A DNA stretch of 33,506 nt. It comes from a virus. Within the stretch, counting starts at the first letter, position 1. Every line of letters starts with the position of its first letter. A model generated the notes under the pieces. The model saw only the letters and a list, made by a program, of their open reading frames with translations. It made no database searches and was not told the origin of the DNA. The stretch is taken from the IMG/VR virus record IMGVR_UViG_3300006033_001313, positions 1-33,506 of that record, one strand, 5' to 3'. Made by a program: the position numbers and the translations under genes. Positions 1 through 9,415 of the stretch are shown here, in pieces.

Positions 1-474
1 TCATGCAGGCCACTTGCTTTCCGGGCAGCGGGCAGCGCCATGCCAGTGCAGCACGCGGGAGCAGCCGCGGCGGACGCTGTCACATTGGCCCCGGCCCGCC
101 CGTGCTGACTCGCGAAAGAGATTGCAGGCGCGACAGGCGCGGAGGCATGCCTGAAACAGCTCAGGAGCCACCACCAGGCCCGGGACGGCGCGCCATGGGG
201 CCGTGGCAGCGCTGTAATCAGCTTCCAGGGCGGCAATGGTGGGCTCTGCGGGTGTTACCATCCCCGACACCTTGGCGAGCTTGGCCGCCAGCCGTGGGGC
301 CAGCAGCGCCGCTGCCGGGTCAAGAGCGGCCCCCGTGGGCTGAGTGCGTGCAGTGAGGCCGTCCCAGATGACCACGGCGGCGGGCGCTTCATAGGTGCCC
401 GGCTCGGGCTTCCAGGCGCGCATCCAGATCCGCGCCAGATCGATGTCAGAGATGAAGCACGGCGGGCACATCAT
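1..474 (-). CDS. Small Cys-rich tail-operon protein
   Basis: A complete 157-aa ORF that starts in an ATGA overlap with the gene upstream. Its stop occupies the first three bases of the window, where another ATGA overlap indicates a next gene outside the window. The N-terminal two thirds are Ala-rich with no recognised domain. The last 50 residues hold a Cys cluster (CLRAC, CRAC, then further Cys, His and a CPESKWP ending) that looks like a small metal-binding module. It is translationally coupled at the distal end of the tail operon, so a tail tip or tail assembly accessory role is likely. I do not recognise the family. The Met-Met start means the second ATG is equally possible. Confidence 0.7.
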   Translation of the reverse strand: MMCPPCFISDIDLARIWMRAWKPEPGTYEAPAAVVIWDGLTARTQPTGAALDPAAALLAPRLAAKLAKVSGMVTPAEPTIAALEADYSAATAPWRAVPGLVVAPELFQACLRACRACNLFRESARAGRGQCDSVRRGCSRVLHWHGAARCPESKWPA

Positions 475-962
475 GAATACACCTCCACATCAAACGTGAC
501 TGCGCTCTCCGGGAAGTTGTAGGTTCCGAAGGCATCAAACGAAAGCGTCAGCTCCATCCCGCAACGTACCGACACAATCATATCACCGTCCCCCTCCAGT
601 GCGATGCCCTCACAGCTCGTGCCCCCTGTCACCCCTGCCATGCTGATGGACGGCTGTGCGCTCAGGGTGACACCGTCAGCCAGCAGCAGTTGGGAAAAGG
701 CTGCGGGCGATCCTGAGACCATGCCACTCGTCCCCGACGCCATCACATGGATCTGACCGCAGCCCTTGAAGAGAAAGCTGCACTGGCCGTACGAGAAGAT
801 CTCCGCGCCAGGGTCTCCCCCGGGGCAGTCACGGCCCGGGGGAAAATGGATCACACATGTACCATGTGTCGGTGAGATCGCAGTCCACGTCACCGTGGCA
901 CCGCCGCCCTCGATGGTGTTCGGCGTTAGCTCGGTGAGGTCGATGCATTTTCCCAGATGCAT
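471..962 (-). CDS. Hypothetical tail-operon protein
   Basis: 163 aa, starting at MHLGKCIDL. This start gives an ATGA overlap with the end of the hub gene; the longer reading to 1031 would run 70 bases into the hub gene and has an unnatural Arg/Gly-rich start. The protein is Gly/Ser/Thr-rich with alternating hydrophobic residues, suggesting beta structure, and has six or more Cys. No known domain was recognised. Position between the hub and the Cys-rich gene suggests a minor tail-tip structural protein. Function unknown. Confidence 0.75.
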   Translation of the reverse strand: MHLGKCIDLTELTPNTIEGGGATVTWTAISPTHGTCVIHFPPGRDCPGGDPGAEIFSYGQCSFLFKGCGQIHVMASGTSGMVSGSPAAFSQLLLADGVTLSAQPSISMAGVTGGTSCEGIALEGDGDMIVSVRCGMELTLSFDAFGTYNFPESAVTFDVEVYS

Positions 963-3520
963 CAGGCCGCCGCCCCCCGCAGCACTTTCATCGTGGTGGT
1001 CACCGGCTCGCCCCCTTCGTCCACGTCGCACCCATCCGTGTCTTGGAAACTGATGGCCTGGCCGTCCTGCGTTTCCACCGTCACGCCGTTACTGCCATCC
1101 GCAAGATACAGCCCGCCCGTGGAGAGTGTGCTCGTGGCACTGCCCCCACCTGAAAGTTGAACGCCACCCGCGCCGCTGATCTTCGCCGTTAGGCCGTCTG
1201 CCACGACCACCAAGCCATCCGTAATATCCAAATCGACGCTGCCACCCCCCTGCGTGTAGTTCAGCGAGCCAGACCCATAGGTGCCTGTCTTCGTCGAAGT
1301 GCTGAGCACGAGCTGCTCGGCATTCACCAGTGCGGTCTTGCCCGCCCCATCATTATGCAGCAGCTGTAGCAGATTCACTATCGTGCTTCCCGTTCCGTCA
1401 CTGATCACCAGCCCCAGCCCGGGCTTCACCTGCAATGTGAGGCCGCTGTCAGTCATCAGCAGCCCGTTGGCCGCTGACAGCTCCACAGTAAATCCTGATG
1501 CCGCCGTGAGCTTGAGGCCCTCACTCACGCTCAGTTGCGCCGTGCCCGTTTCTGTCGTCAGCTTGAGGCCATCCGCCACGCTGAGTTCCGCCTTGTCAGT
1601 CGCTCCGCTGGCCAGGCTCTGCTTGTCTGGTGTGCTCGTATTCGTCTTCTCACCTGCCTCGTTTTGCACCGTCTGCTTGCCCGGGGTGGTCACCACTTCA
1701 TCACCGCTCCCCGTGTCCTTGTTGATGATCTTCGGCCCGCCATCCGCCGTCATGTCTGCGGTGTGAATGGCATTGGCCGTGGTGGTCACCGTCTTTTGCT
1801 GGCCGTCCAGGACGCTGTACTTGATGTTCCCCGGCCCCACCATGTCATCCTGCTCATTGGGGTCGGGTTCAGTCACCGGCACCTGGCCCATGGCCTGCTG
1901 GTCCATGTCCATGGCAGGCACCGTGCGCAGCCTCGTCATGCGGATGAGGTTTGCGTATTCCTCCACGCCCAGATGCGCAGCCACGCCTGTTTGCACCGTG
2001 GTTATGCCCGTGTCGATCTCACGCGTCACCCCATGCACCTGCGTGGCCATCGTCGCCCATTCAGCCAGGCCTCCGGTGAGGTTCAGCACATCCCCGGGCT
2101 TGATGGGCTCATTGCACTCACCGCTGGTGATCTTGATCATGCCATCGTGCTGCGGTGTGCTCCAGGCGGCCAGCAATGCGGCCGCCATCCCCGGCGTGAT
2201 GAAGATGGGGCTGAGAAGCTTGGGGATGGCATCGTTGATGCCGCTGCTTGCCTCTGCGATCACCTGCGTGTAGTCGCCGCTCAGCTTCGTCACCGGCACC
2301 AGCATCTTGATGGTGCGGCGTTGCTTGGTTTCAGTGACTGTCACGGGCGCGGCTCCTGATGCTTCCGTCTTGGTGGTGGTGATGATCAGATCACCCGTCA
2401 CCAAGGCCACGCGGGTATTGGCACTCACCCGGCTCTTGGGAATGCCGCCTTCCAGCCATTGCAGCCCGCAGCCACCCAGATCCGTCTTGCCCGCGTTCTC
2501 AGGCGCGTTCGGCGCGAAGTCCATCGAGCCCGTCAGCACCGTGATGTCATCGGCAGATTGCGCGCCGGTGTCACCATACTCAAACCACCAGTTTTTATCG
2601 GTCGGGGCGATCGCTTCAGAGACCACCGTGTATTCACGCGTGATCGCAGGCGTGCTGTTCGGCGTCGTTACCGCAGCGCCGCTGGCGTTCCCCGTGCAAT
2701 CAATCACCGTCCTGACGATGCGCGTCCCTGTCGTCGCTCCTGCCTGATCGATCACCTTCGTGACAAAGCCAAAGGCATCGAGGCCCGCGTAGGTGATCTC
2801 CATTCCCCGGATGGCCAGATCATCACGCCGGATGAATTTCTTCTCCACCACCACCCCGCTTGAGGCGTAGCTGCGCGCCGTGGCCGCCGCCCTTTGCACA
2901 AAGGAGATCGTCGGCGGCGTGGTCGTGTAGTCCCATTGCTGGATCGCATCAGGCACCCACGCAAGAATCTGCCTCAAGACGCTCTCAAAAGTCACGTTGT
3001 TCACCCGCTGCGGGATCGGCATGGCCTCAAATCCATCCCCCAGGAGATCCCCCAGCTGCATCACACTCCCACCAAAGTACGCATTGCACTGGCTGATCAC
3101 GTCCGCGATGTCCTCGGCGATCGTGCGCTTCACCCAGCCTTCGCCTGGAGTGATGCCTGCAAACAGCGCCACCCTTGGCGCATCATACGTCGTTCCGCTC
3201 GCAGCCACATACCACGGCTGCACATACGGTGCCTGGCTCAGATACCACCAGGGATCGGCAAACCTCACATGCACCTGCTCGCTGAATCCAGCCCCTGAAC
3301 GCTCCGGGGTGAGCGCGACCCCGCGCCATTGCACCACGCCATCCAGCTCCAGCGAGATCGGATCTTCAAACGACCACGGCAACGTGGCCAGCATGTCGCC
3401 CGGGATTTGCGCCGTAAGGCTGCCCGCCGTGAGGCTCTGCTCTGTGATCACGCATTGACTCAGCCCCCACTCCTTGAGGGGCCGAGTCGTTCCGGCGTGC
3501 GTGAGAGTCCAGGTGCCCAT
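962..3520 (-). CDS. Tail hub / tip protein with repeat-rich C-terminus
   Basis: 852 aa. The first ~520 residues resemble siphophage tail hub proteins: an early beta-rich part with a WRGVAL segment, then FADPWWYLSQ and a region with many aromatic residues. The hub would sit at the distal end of the tail tube and position the fibres. From about residue 640 the protein becomes a series of degenerate short repeats of the form LSVxxGLKLT (ELSVADGLKLT, QLSVSEGLKLT, ELSAANGLLMT and later Gly/Ser/Thr-rich variants), as expected of a beta-helical stalk. It is the largest gene of the tail-tip group and overlaps the next gene by ATGA. Hub assignment is by position, size and architecture, not by a catalytic motif. 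Confidence 0.7.
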   Translation of the reverse strand: MGTWTLTHAGTTRPLKEWGLSQCVITEQSLTAGSLTAQIPGDMLATLPWSFEDPISLELDGVVQWRGVALTPERSGAGFSEQVHVRFADPWWYLSQAPYVQPWYVAASGTTYDAPRVALFAGITPGEGWVKRTIAEDIADVISQCNAYFGGSVMQLGDLLGDGFEAMPIPQRVNNVTFESVLRQILAWVPDAIQQWDYTTTPPTISFVQRAAATARSYASSGVVVEKKFIRRDDLAIRGMEITYAGLDAFGFVTKVIDQAGATTGTRIVRTVIDCTGNASGAAVTTPNSTPAITREYTVVSEAIAPTDKNWWFEYGDTGAQSADDITVLTGSMDFAPNAPENAGKTDLGGCGLQWLEGGIPKSRVSANTRVALVTGDLIITTTKTEASGAAPVTVTETKQRRTIKMLVPVTKLSGDYTQVIAEASSGINDAIPKLLSPIFITPGMAAALLAAWSTPQHDGMIKITSGECNEPIKPGDVLNLTGGLAEWATMATQVHGVTREIDTGITTVQTGVAAHLGVEEYANLIRMTRLRTVPAMDMDQQAMGQVPVTEPDPNEQDDMVGPGNIKYSVLDGQQKTVTTTANAIHTADMTADGGPKIINKDTGSGDEVVTTPGKQTVQNEAGEKTNTSTPDKQSLASGATDKAELSVADGLKLTTETGTAQLSVSEGLKLTAASGFTVELSAANGLLMTDSGLTLQVKPGLGLVISDGTGSTIVNLLQLLHNDGAGKTALVNAEQLVLSTSTKTGTYGSGSLNYTQGGGSVDLDITDGLVVVADGLTAKISGAGGVQLSGGGSATSTLSTGGLYLADGSNGVTVETQDGQAISFQDTDGCDVDEGGEPVTTTMKVLRGAAA

Positions 3521-3531
3521 GGCCGTGCACC

Positions 3532-3957
3532 TCAGGGATTGATCGTGACCGTGCCATCAGCGTGCACGGTGAAAGCCATGGGTGGAACGCAGTCTTCATC
3601 CGTGATGAAGTCAGCCCGCGTTTTCCCGACCATTCTGGCAATGCGGTCGATGTGGTCGATATTTTCAGAGGCGAACTCGAAGATGAGCCCGGCCTTTTTT
3701 TCCAGCGCAGCCAGCACAGCGGCGGGTGTGGCCCCAGGGCGCTCGTTTGTCCAGATCGTCTCCCAGCAGACCTTGTGGATGTTAACGCGTCTGGTGATCT
3801 CCCCATTGACCGCATCGACGACACTTTGCGCGGCTAGCTCCGCGCTTGTAGGCTCCGGCTTGGGGCTGTCAATGAGCTGGGCCTGAGAGCTGAGTATGGA
3901 GCCAAGCATCAAAGCCGATAGTGTGACGGAGAAAAGGCCTGCGATATAAGGTTTCAT
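3532..3957 (-). CDS. Exported small protein in the tail operon
   Basis: 141 aa from the ATG at 3957. The longer ORF adds 14 residues (MILFSSHHQPKKHA) before a much better start, MKPYIAGLF. The N-terminus is a clear signal peptide: Lys, then a hydrophobic stretch, then SSQAQ at about residue 26. The mature part has a conserved-looking core (WETIWTNERPGATPAAVLAA followed by a helical segment) that resembles a small domain often found near phage tail fibre genes, in which a Trp-rich start precedes a helix. Its neighbours are the fibre-like protein upstream and the hub downstream. Why a tail-operon protein should be exported is unclear. Function unknown. Confidence 0.7.
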   Translation of the reverse strand: MKPYIAGLFSVTLSALMLGSILSSQAQLIDSPKPEPTSAELAAQSVVDAVNGEITRRVNIHKVCWETIWTNERPGATPAAVLAALEKKAGLIFEFASENIDHIDRIARMVGKTRADFITDEDCVPPMAFTVHADGTVTINP

Positions 3958-3995
3958 GGCGTGTTTTTTGGGTTGGTGGTGAGAAGAAAATAATA

Positions 3996-5048
3996 TCAAG
4001 GCGTGACCCAGCCCGTGTTGCCGGTGCCGCTGGTTTTGCGATAAACATTGCCCGTCGCGGTGTCTGAATAAATGCTGCCGATTCCCGCTGTCTCCACACC
4101 CTCAGGGCTGCCGGACCCAGCGCCCATCCAGACCGTGCCGCTGAGCCAATACCTCACAGGCCGCACCGTGCCGCCCCCGCTGCCAGCTACAGGCCGCAGA
4201 TTATAGCGGGTGCCATCCCAGCTCATGTTGATCCCTTCATAATTCGTCCGCGTCGTGCTCGCGCCAAAGACCGTCAAGCCATCGGTCCGATGGATGTTGA
4301 CGGCGCGATGAGTGAGGTCAGCGGTCGCATATGAGTTGTCTTGGAGGATGTCGAGCCCGTAACCTGTGGGGTGATTGGCCCCGATCTCGGTGCCGCCATC
4401 CCCGCGTTGGATGTAGGTGTTGCTGACAGCCCCAATCGTGAATTGCGTAGAGGTCGTAAAATAGGGCATGTCTTCAACGCGCAGGCAGTTAGTCAGCTTG
4501 AGCGAATAAGCCCTCTGTCCTGCTTTTCCGATGTAAATGCGGTTGCTGTCGGCAGGTGGTAAAATGAACAATGCCCTGACAGACCCGTTGCTTGGATCGT
4601 CCGCCACCTCAATACCCCCCGCTTCCGACTGGCCTGTTTTATTGACCGTCAACTTATCGAAGACGGAAGGATTGGTGACCGATTGCAAAGCCATTGACCC
4701 CAGCCCCAGTGCCGTCCGCATCGCGGCATTGTCCGCAGCGCCGAGCAAGGTCTGCACGTTGGCACTGGGTGTGATGCCCGCGAAAATATCTAGGTCAGCA
4801 TCATGCGCCTGCACATCCGTCCCGATCACCAGTCCCGCCGCCGAGCGGAAAAACGAGGCCCCGGTCAGGGTGGCACCATCCTCCCACACCAGCGTTCCCG
4901 CTGCGGAGATGGTCATCGTTTTAGCGCCCATTTTAAAGCCGCTGATGAGGGTTTCATCGCTGCGTTTTTTCGCCAGCGGGATGATTTCGCTCTGCGCCAG
5001 CAGCAGCGACGGGAGCAGGAGAAGTGAGGCAAGGATGTGTGTTTTCAT
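3996..5048 (-). CDS. Tail fibre-like protein with signal peptide
   Basis: 350 aa. Residues 1-19 form a textbook signal peptide (MKTHILASLLLLPSLLLAQ). The rest looks like a phage fibre: residues about 80-120 contain the stem-type sequence LLGAADNAAMRTALGLG, and the C-terminus has the common fibre ending SIYSDTATGNVYRKTSGTGN followed by GWV. The start is 12 bases after the stop of the distal tail gene, so it sits inside the tail operon. A seven-base T run lies just before the ATG on the coding strand. A secretory signal on a virion fibre is unexpected, because tails assemble in the cytoplasm. It may be a surface-exposed adhesin, or the hydrophobic segment may serve another purpose. Confidence 0.75.
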   Translation of the reverse strand: MKTHILASLLLLPSLLLAQSEIIPLAKKRSDETLISGFKMGAKTMTISAAGTLVWEDGATLTGASFFRSAAGLVIGTDVQAHDADLDIFAGITPSANVQTLLGAADNAAMRTALGLGSMALQSVTNPSVFDKLTVNKTGQSEAGGIEVADDPSNGSVRALFILPPADSNRIYIGKAGQRAYSLKLTNCLRVEDMPYFTTSTQFTIGAVSNTYIQRGDGGTEIGANHPTGYGLDILQDNSYATADLTHRAVNIHRTDGLTVFGASTTRTNYEGINMSWDGTRYNLRPVAGSGGGTVRPVRYWLSGTVWMGAGSGSPEGVETAGIGSIYSDTATGNVYRKTSGTGNTGWVTP

Positions 5049-5060
5049 GAGGGAAAAAAA

Positions 5061-5747
5061 TCAGGCGTCGAGGCGCTTCCAGACCTTCGCGTTGGTGCTG
5101 CCATCGTAGTCCACAGGCCGCACGATGACCGCCCCCGCGTCGGGGTCCGTGTTGATGGCATCCGTGCCTTCGAAAAGACGGAAGGTGGCCAGTTGATCGA
5201 GACCGCCAATGCTGACAAAAACATCAGCCTGGAAACCTACCTGAACATCCGTGGTGACAAGGCTGTCGAGGTCCGTTTCGGTCCCTCCCACAAGGCCGTT
5301 GATGGAGTAAAGATTGGCGACTTCGTTGATGTTCATGAGCGCGAGAGGGCTGGGGGTGGCGATGTCGGGACTGACGGCCAAAAGGGAGTAATGAAACCGG
5401 TTGGAGACCCCCAGGCGCTCATTGCGGATGCTCGTCACCCATGCCTGGGCGTAGGTGATTCTGCTGCCCTCATGCTCCTCGATCAGCACACCGCCTTTGG
5501 GGCATTGAGCCAGCACACTGCGGCTCTGCATCAGCGCATCCTCCAGCGTCGCGCATGGCGGATACACGACGGCATAGCTCAGCGGGATGCTGCGGCTCGC
5601 CCGCTCTGGCCAGGCGCTCAGCCAGTCGGCGCGGCTCAGCAGCGCTGACTGAGTCTGCTGCTGCATCTCCACAGTCTCGTCTGACAACACCTGGCAGGTG
5701 CGGTCGATGCCATTGGCGATCGCGTAATCCTCAAGTGTGATCGTCAT
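5061..5747 (-). CDS. Distal / minor tail protein candidate
   Basis: 228 aa, beginning in an ATGA overlap with the tape measure gene. The gene directly after the tape measure in siphophages usually encodes the distal tail protein or a hub adaptor. No catalytic motif is visible. The sequence is mixed alpha/beta, with an N-terminal helical part (LEDYAIANGIDRTCQVLSDE) and a C-terminal beta-rich part ending in WKRLDA. Role inferred from gene order only. Confidence 0.65.
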   Translation of the reverse strand: MTITLEDYAIANGIDRTCQVLSDETVEMQQQTQSALLSRADWLSAWPERASRSIPLSYAVVYPPCATLEDALMQSRSVLAQCPKGGVLIEEHEGSRITYAQAWVTSIRNERLGVSNRFHYSLLAVSPDIATPSPLALMNINEVANLYSINGLVGGTETDLDSLVTTDVQVGFQADVFVSIGGLDQLATFRLFEGTDAINTDPDAGAVIVRPVDYDGSTNAKVWKRLDA

Positions 5748-8023
5748 AGCTTCGATGTCCTCACTTGTGCAGAAAGGTTGCTCACCGCATTTTTCAGCGC
5801 CGTGATCTGCTGCTGTTGATCTCCGAATCGCTTCGTGATGATTGGCGTCAGGGCCTCCACTAGCTGCACCACATGCTGCATTTCCTTGGCCGTCGCTCCG
5901 CCTTCACGCAATTGCTGCACGGCCTTGGCCAGTTCGCTGCCAGCCGGTCCGAGATTCTGCGCCAGATTCGACAGCGGCCCGATCAAGCTGCTGGCATCAG
6001 TCACAGCTTCAGGCCTGCCTTTGGAGGCTTTGTCACGCGCAGCGCGTTCACGCTCCTGAGCGTCGAGATCGACGCCTCGCTTCTCCTCGGCGGTGGCTGT
6101 GGGACTCAGCTTGGTTCGGGCGGCATCACCGCGTTTTTTGGCCGCACCCTCAGCATCGCCTTTGATCTCCAGTTCCTTCGCGTCATTCTCCGCTTTGCGC
6201 GCAGCCTCTTCGCGTTGTTTCTTGTCGCGGATTTCCTGCTGCTTCTGATCGGCGATCTTCGCATCGGTGATGCGCTTGGCTTCGGCGGCCTCGGCTTCCG
6301 CCTGCTGCGCCAGCTGCTGAGCCTTGAGGAGCATGCCCTGCTTTTCAAGAGAGAGCAGCTCCAGTTTCAGTTCAAAGATCTTGGCGTCAGCATCAACTGC
6401 CTCCTTGCTCGCTTTTGCTGCGGCCTCGGCATTGTCAGCCGCTTGTTTTTCCGCCTCTTCATAGCGGCGATAGCTGTTGAGATCACCGCGAGACTTGGCG
6501 TCTTCCTTGGCCTTGTCAAATGTGAGGCCCTGACCGCTGCGCAGCCTGGCTTCATCTTCGGCCTTGGTGACATCTGCCTCCTCGCGCTGCTGGATGAATT
6601 TGTTGCGGCGCTCGTTTTCCTTTTCGGTCAGATCACGGCCAAGGTTGTCCAGACCGTCCACACCGGCCTGCGCTGCGATGGACGATTGACGCCGTCGCGC
6701 TTGGTCGGACTGCGTTCCGAGGCCCCCACTCTGGGATTGATTTTGCTCACGCAGATTGTCCGCCGTCTGCATGGCTGCATCACGGGCGGCCTCGGCATCC
6801 TTGATGCGGGCCTTGAGGCTGTTCTCCGCCAGTTCCTGCGCACCCCGGGCGCGGTCCATCGCCTCGCCTTTGCCGCGATCTGTGAGCTGGCCTTTTTGCG
6901 CATCAAAGCGGCTGTTGATCGCGGCACGCTCTTCATCGGTCTTGGCGCTCCCGAGCTGCCGCTGTCGGTCTGTCTCCAGCTGAGCCACAGCAGCAGCCTC
7001 TTGAGCCTTGGCCAGTGCGTTCTGATACCCCAGCGCCTCGCTGATATGCCCTTTTTGTTTGGCCCATAGTTCCGTGGCCTCACGCAGTCCGGCGAGATAC
7101 TTGTCGAACCGCGTGTCGAACAACTGGCCTGAAGCCTGCACGGCGTCATTGATTGCACCGGCCAGCGCCTCGGTTTTTTCCTTGGCCTCTTCGGTCTGCT
7201 GGGCCGCCTCTTTCGCGCCGCCAAATTTTTCCCACAGCACATTCACCGCCACGGCGGCCACACTGATGACACCTGTCAGGCCCCCTCCCAGCCCCAGCAT
7301 GAGCGCAAGCTGCGGGATGTTGTTCATGATGCCCCGCAGGCCGTACTGCGCATCGTCGGCAAAGTAGGCCATTGCCAAAGCCGCGTTGCCAATGTCCCCT
7401 TTAAGACCGCGCATGCCTGCCGCCGTGCGGCCTGTCTGCGCCTCCACCTGCTTGAGGCGTTCCACTTCCTCGCGTGGATCATACGCGCCCTGTCCCATGA
7501 CTTCGCGTGTGATGCGCTGATCTACGCTCATCTGCCGTGCTTCAGCGACAGAGCGCTCCAAATCACGCTGCTGCTGAAGATCGGCAATGCGTTTGCGCCG
7601 CGCCGTTTCTTCCTGCTCCTGAGCCAGCCTGTCCTCTTCCCGGCGTCGGCGCTGCAATGCGATCGCATCCTCAGCATTCTGCTTTTCCTGCCGCTGTTCC
7701 GCCGCCCGGATCTTGGCCTGTTCAATGCGTTTGGCTTCCGCCGCTGCCGCCTCCTGGAGATCGAGGACCATCTTCTCCAGCTCGCTGTTGAATCGATCCA
7801 GACCCACATCGCCTGCCGTGTTCAGCTTGGCGATCAGCGCGTCCATGCCGGAAAGCGCCTGCTGGATAAATTCAGGGGTCGCCCCTTCCGCAGACAGCGC
7901 TGCGGCGAGGTTGGACTTAAGATCAGCCGTCAGCGCGTCAACCTCAGACTTCATCTCCCGAACCCCGGAGGGATTGGCAGTGGCCTTTAACTTGATCTCA
8001 ACGCTGGCAGATTCATTGCCCAT
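5744..8023 (-). CDS. Tail tape measure protein
   Basis: 759 aa. Residues 80-200 and 290-640 are long, highly charged Ala/Glu/Lys/Arg/Gln-rich coiled coil. A single hydrophobic block lies at about 237-264 (QLALMLGLGGGLTGVISVAA onward), typical of the membrane-active segment of tape measure proteins. It sits between a small chaperone-like gene and the distal tail gene, the expected location. In this class, protein length sets tail length, so 759 aa suggests a tail of moderate length. It is the longest leftward gene after the hub. Confidence 0.9.
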   Translation of the reverse strand: MGNESASVEIKLKATANPSGVREMKSEVDALTADLKSNLAAALSAEGATPEFIQQALSGMDALIAKLNTAGDVGLDRFNSELEKMVLDLQEAAAAEAKRIEQAKIRAAEQRQEKQNAEDAIALQRRRREEDRLAQEQEETARRKRIADLQQQRDLERSVAEARQMSVDQRITREVMGQGAYDPREEVERLKQVEAQTGRTAAGMRGLKGDIGNAALAMAYFADDAQYGLRGIMNNIPQLALMLGLGGGLTGVISVAAVAVNVLWEKFGGAKEAAQQTEEAKEKTEALAGAINDAVQASGQLFDTRFDKYLAGLREATELWAKQKGHISEALGYQNALAKAQEAAAVAQLETDRQRQLGSAKTDEERAAINSRFDAQKGQLTDRGKGEAMDRARGAQELAENSLKARIKDAEAARDAAMQTADNLREQNQSQSGGLGTQSDQARRRQSSIAAQAGVDGLDNLGRDLTEKENERRNKFIQQREEADVTKAEDEARLRSGQGLTFDKAKEDAKSRGDLNSYRRYEEAEKQAADNAEAAAKASKEAVDADAKIFELKLELLSLEKQGMLLKAQQLAQQAEAEAAEAKRITDAKIADQKQQEIRDKKQREEAARKAENDAKELEIKGDAEGAAKKRGDAARTKLSPTATAEEKRGVDLDAQERERAARDKASKGRPEAVTDASSLIGPLSNLAQNLGPAGSELAKAVQQLREGGATAKEMQHVVQLVEALTPIITKRFGDQQQQITALKNAVSNLSAQVRTSKL

Positions 8024-8034
8024 GGTGGCAGGTC

Positions 8035-8421
8035 TCAGATCTTGGCAACATCGGCCTTGGCATCTTCATAGCGCCTCTCGTCTGCGGGAGAAGGCACGCA
8101 GCCGATCGCGCAGAGGAATCCGCAGGCCGCCCCAGCCAGGGCGGCGGCGGGGTTGGTCGGATGCCAGTCCGTGCGTGTACTGATCAGCTTGCCCGCCAGG
8201 CTCGCGATCTGCTCAGCCTTCATTCCGGCGCGTTCAGCACGCTGAACCAGCTTGGCCCAGCGCTCCGGGCCAAAGTAGTTGCCCAGCGTTTGCACGGCCT
8301 CTGCATTGACTTTACGCAGGGCTTCCAGCTTGGACGCCACTTCATCAGGGATGACAATATCAACGCTGCCAGAAGCGGCTGGAATGGCGTTGGCGGGGGT
8401 GTCTTTGGATCTTGCGGCCAT
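8035..8421 (-). CDS. Tail assembly chaperone candidate
   Basis: 128 aa, mostly helical, between the tail tube gene and the tape measure gene, the usual place of the tail assembly chaperone. The C-terminal part (AAALAGAACGFLCAIGC) is unusually rich in small residues and Cys. Only 11 bases separate its stop from the tape measure start, leaving no room for the long frameshifted extension made by lambda G/GT or Mu. If this is the chaperone, it is probably the unframeshifted type. Assignment is positional. Confidence 0.6.
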   Translation of the reverse strand: MAARSKDTPANAIPAASGSVDIVIPDEVASKLEALRKVNAEAVQTLGNYFGPERWAKLVQRAERAGMKAEQIASLAGKLISTRTDWHPTNPAAALAGAACGFLCAIGCVPSPADERRYEDAKADVAKI

Positions 8422-8453
8422 GGTGTCAGGAGGATGGAGGTTCAGAGTGATGA

Positions 8454-9392
8454 TCAGGATTCAGGAGCAGCCACATCGATGTAGCCCGGTGCCACCTGGG
8501 CACCCGCGCTGTAAGACTGCGAGGCGCGGAACATCAGGCCGTCGATGAAGTCAGACCCCGCGCCGATCTTGAACTGCGCCTCTTTGCACGTCGCACCGCG
8601 CAGTTCGACGTGGAAACCGGAGTAGCTAACCGTCAGCAGCGCTCCGGGCAGGACGGCACCCATGGCCAGATCATAGCCGCAGGCTGTGTTGATCTGGGCG
8701 AACGTCAGGCCGTAGGGCTTGAACTTGGCGGTGAGCTCCTGGCTTTCCAACGTCCAGTCGCGAATCAGTTCGTTGACGCGAACCTCAGGTGTCTTCCATT
8801 CCAGCGTGATCTCGATGCCATTGGCTCCCTGCGCATTGGTGAACAAACTGCCGTAGCTGACAAGGGGTGCCAGTGTGAGGATCTTGCTGGGATCATAGCT
8901 GCTGAAGTCGGGGAAGGTTCCGCCTGTGGAATAGGTGAAGAAAGCCCCGCTCGCGCCGGGCTCCTTGTTGCTGGCGCATACAGCCGCAAAGACACTTGGC
9001 CCCAGCAGTGTCTTGCCCGGAACGCTGGTGAGCGTGGGCCGCTTGATGAAGCCGCCACGCGGAAAGTCCCACTGCCGCCCGCTCTGCGTGACCAGCCTCC
9101 AGGCCGTATCCGTGGTGCCCAGGATGCTTGCCCCCAGGTCGCTGCTCAAATGCGGGAAGAGCAGTGGCAGGTATTCAAACTCGCCTGCAAACGTGGTGTC
9201 AATCTGGTAAAACAGAGACTTGATGCGCTGCTCCGCCGTGGCATGCATCGCCGCAGGCACGTCGAAATACTCCACCGCAGGCTTGATCTGAAATTCCTTC
9301 TGCGGCCAGAAGTAGGACGGCGTTTCGCCATCAGGATCACAGATAAGAACGGCGGGCTCACGGATGGCGATGGTGGATAGGTCGAAGGACAT
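8454..9392 (-). CDS. Major tail tube protein candidate
   Basis: 312 aa, beta-rich, with the start in MSFDLSTIAIREPAVLI. It lies upstream of the chaperone and tape measure genes and is the first gene after an intergenic copy of the late element (9416-9464). This fits a highly expressed tail subunit. No sheath gene is seen next to it, which points to a non-contractile tail. The C-terminal part (KFKPYGLTFAQINTA onward) resembles tube proteins in having long beta stretches, but I cannot name a specific family. At 312 aa it is longer than many tube proteins, so an extra surface domain is possible. Confidence 0.6.
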   Translation of the reverse strand: MSFDLSTIAIREPAVLICDPDGETPSYFWPQKEFQIKPAVEYFDVPAAMHATAEQRIKSLFYQIDTTFAGEFEYLPLLFPHLSSDLGASILGTTDTAWRLVTQSGRQWDFPRGGFIKRPTLTSVPGKTLLGPSVFAAVCASNKEPGASGAFFTYSTGGTFPDFSSYDPSKILTLAPLVSYGSLFTNAQGANGIEITLEWKTPEVRVNELIRDWTLESQELTAKFKPYGLTFAQINTACGYDLAMGAVLPGALLTVSYSGFHVELRGATCKEAQFKIGAGSDFIDGLMFRASQSYSAGAQVAPGYIDVAAPES

Positions 9393-9415
9393 GGCAGGGC
9401 GGTGTTAAGCGTCCC

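Noticed and set aside
1535-2359. 274-codon plus-strand ORF opposite the hub gene
   Set aside because: His/Arg/Leu-rich and unlike a folded protein. The minus strand has a continuous hub frame with better codon use.
5873-7069. 398-codon plus-strand ORF opposite the tape measure gene
   Set aside because: It is a shadow of the charged coiled-coil gene: Leu/Phe/Arg-rich composition, no natural domain and no operon context, while the minus strand gives a clear tape measure protein.
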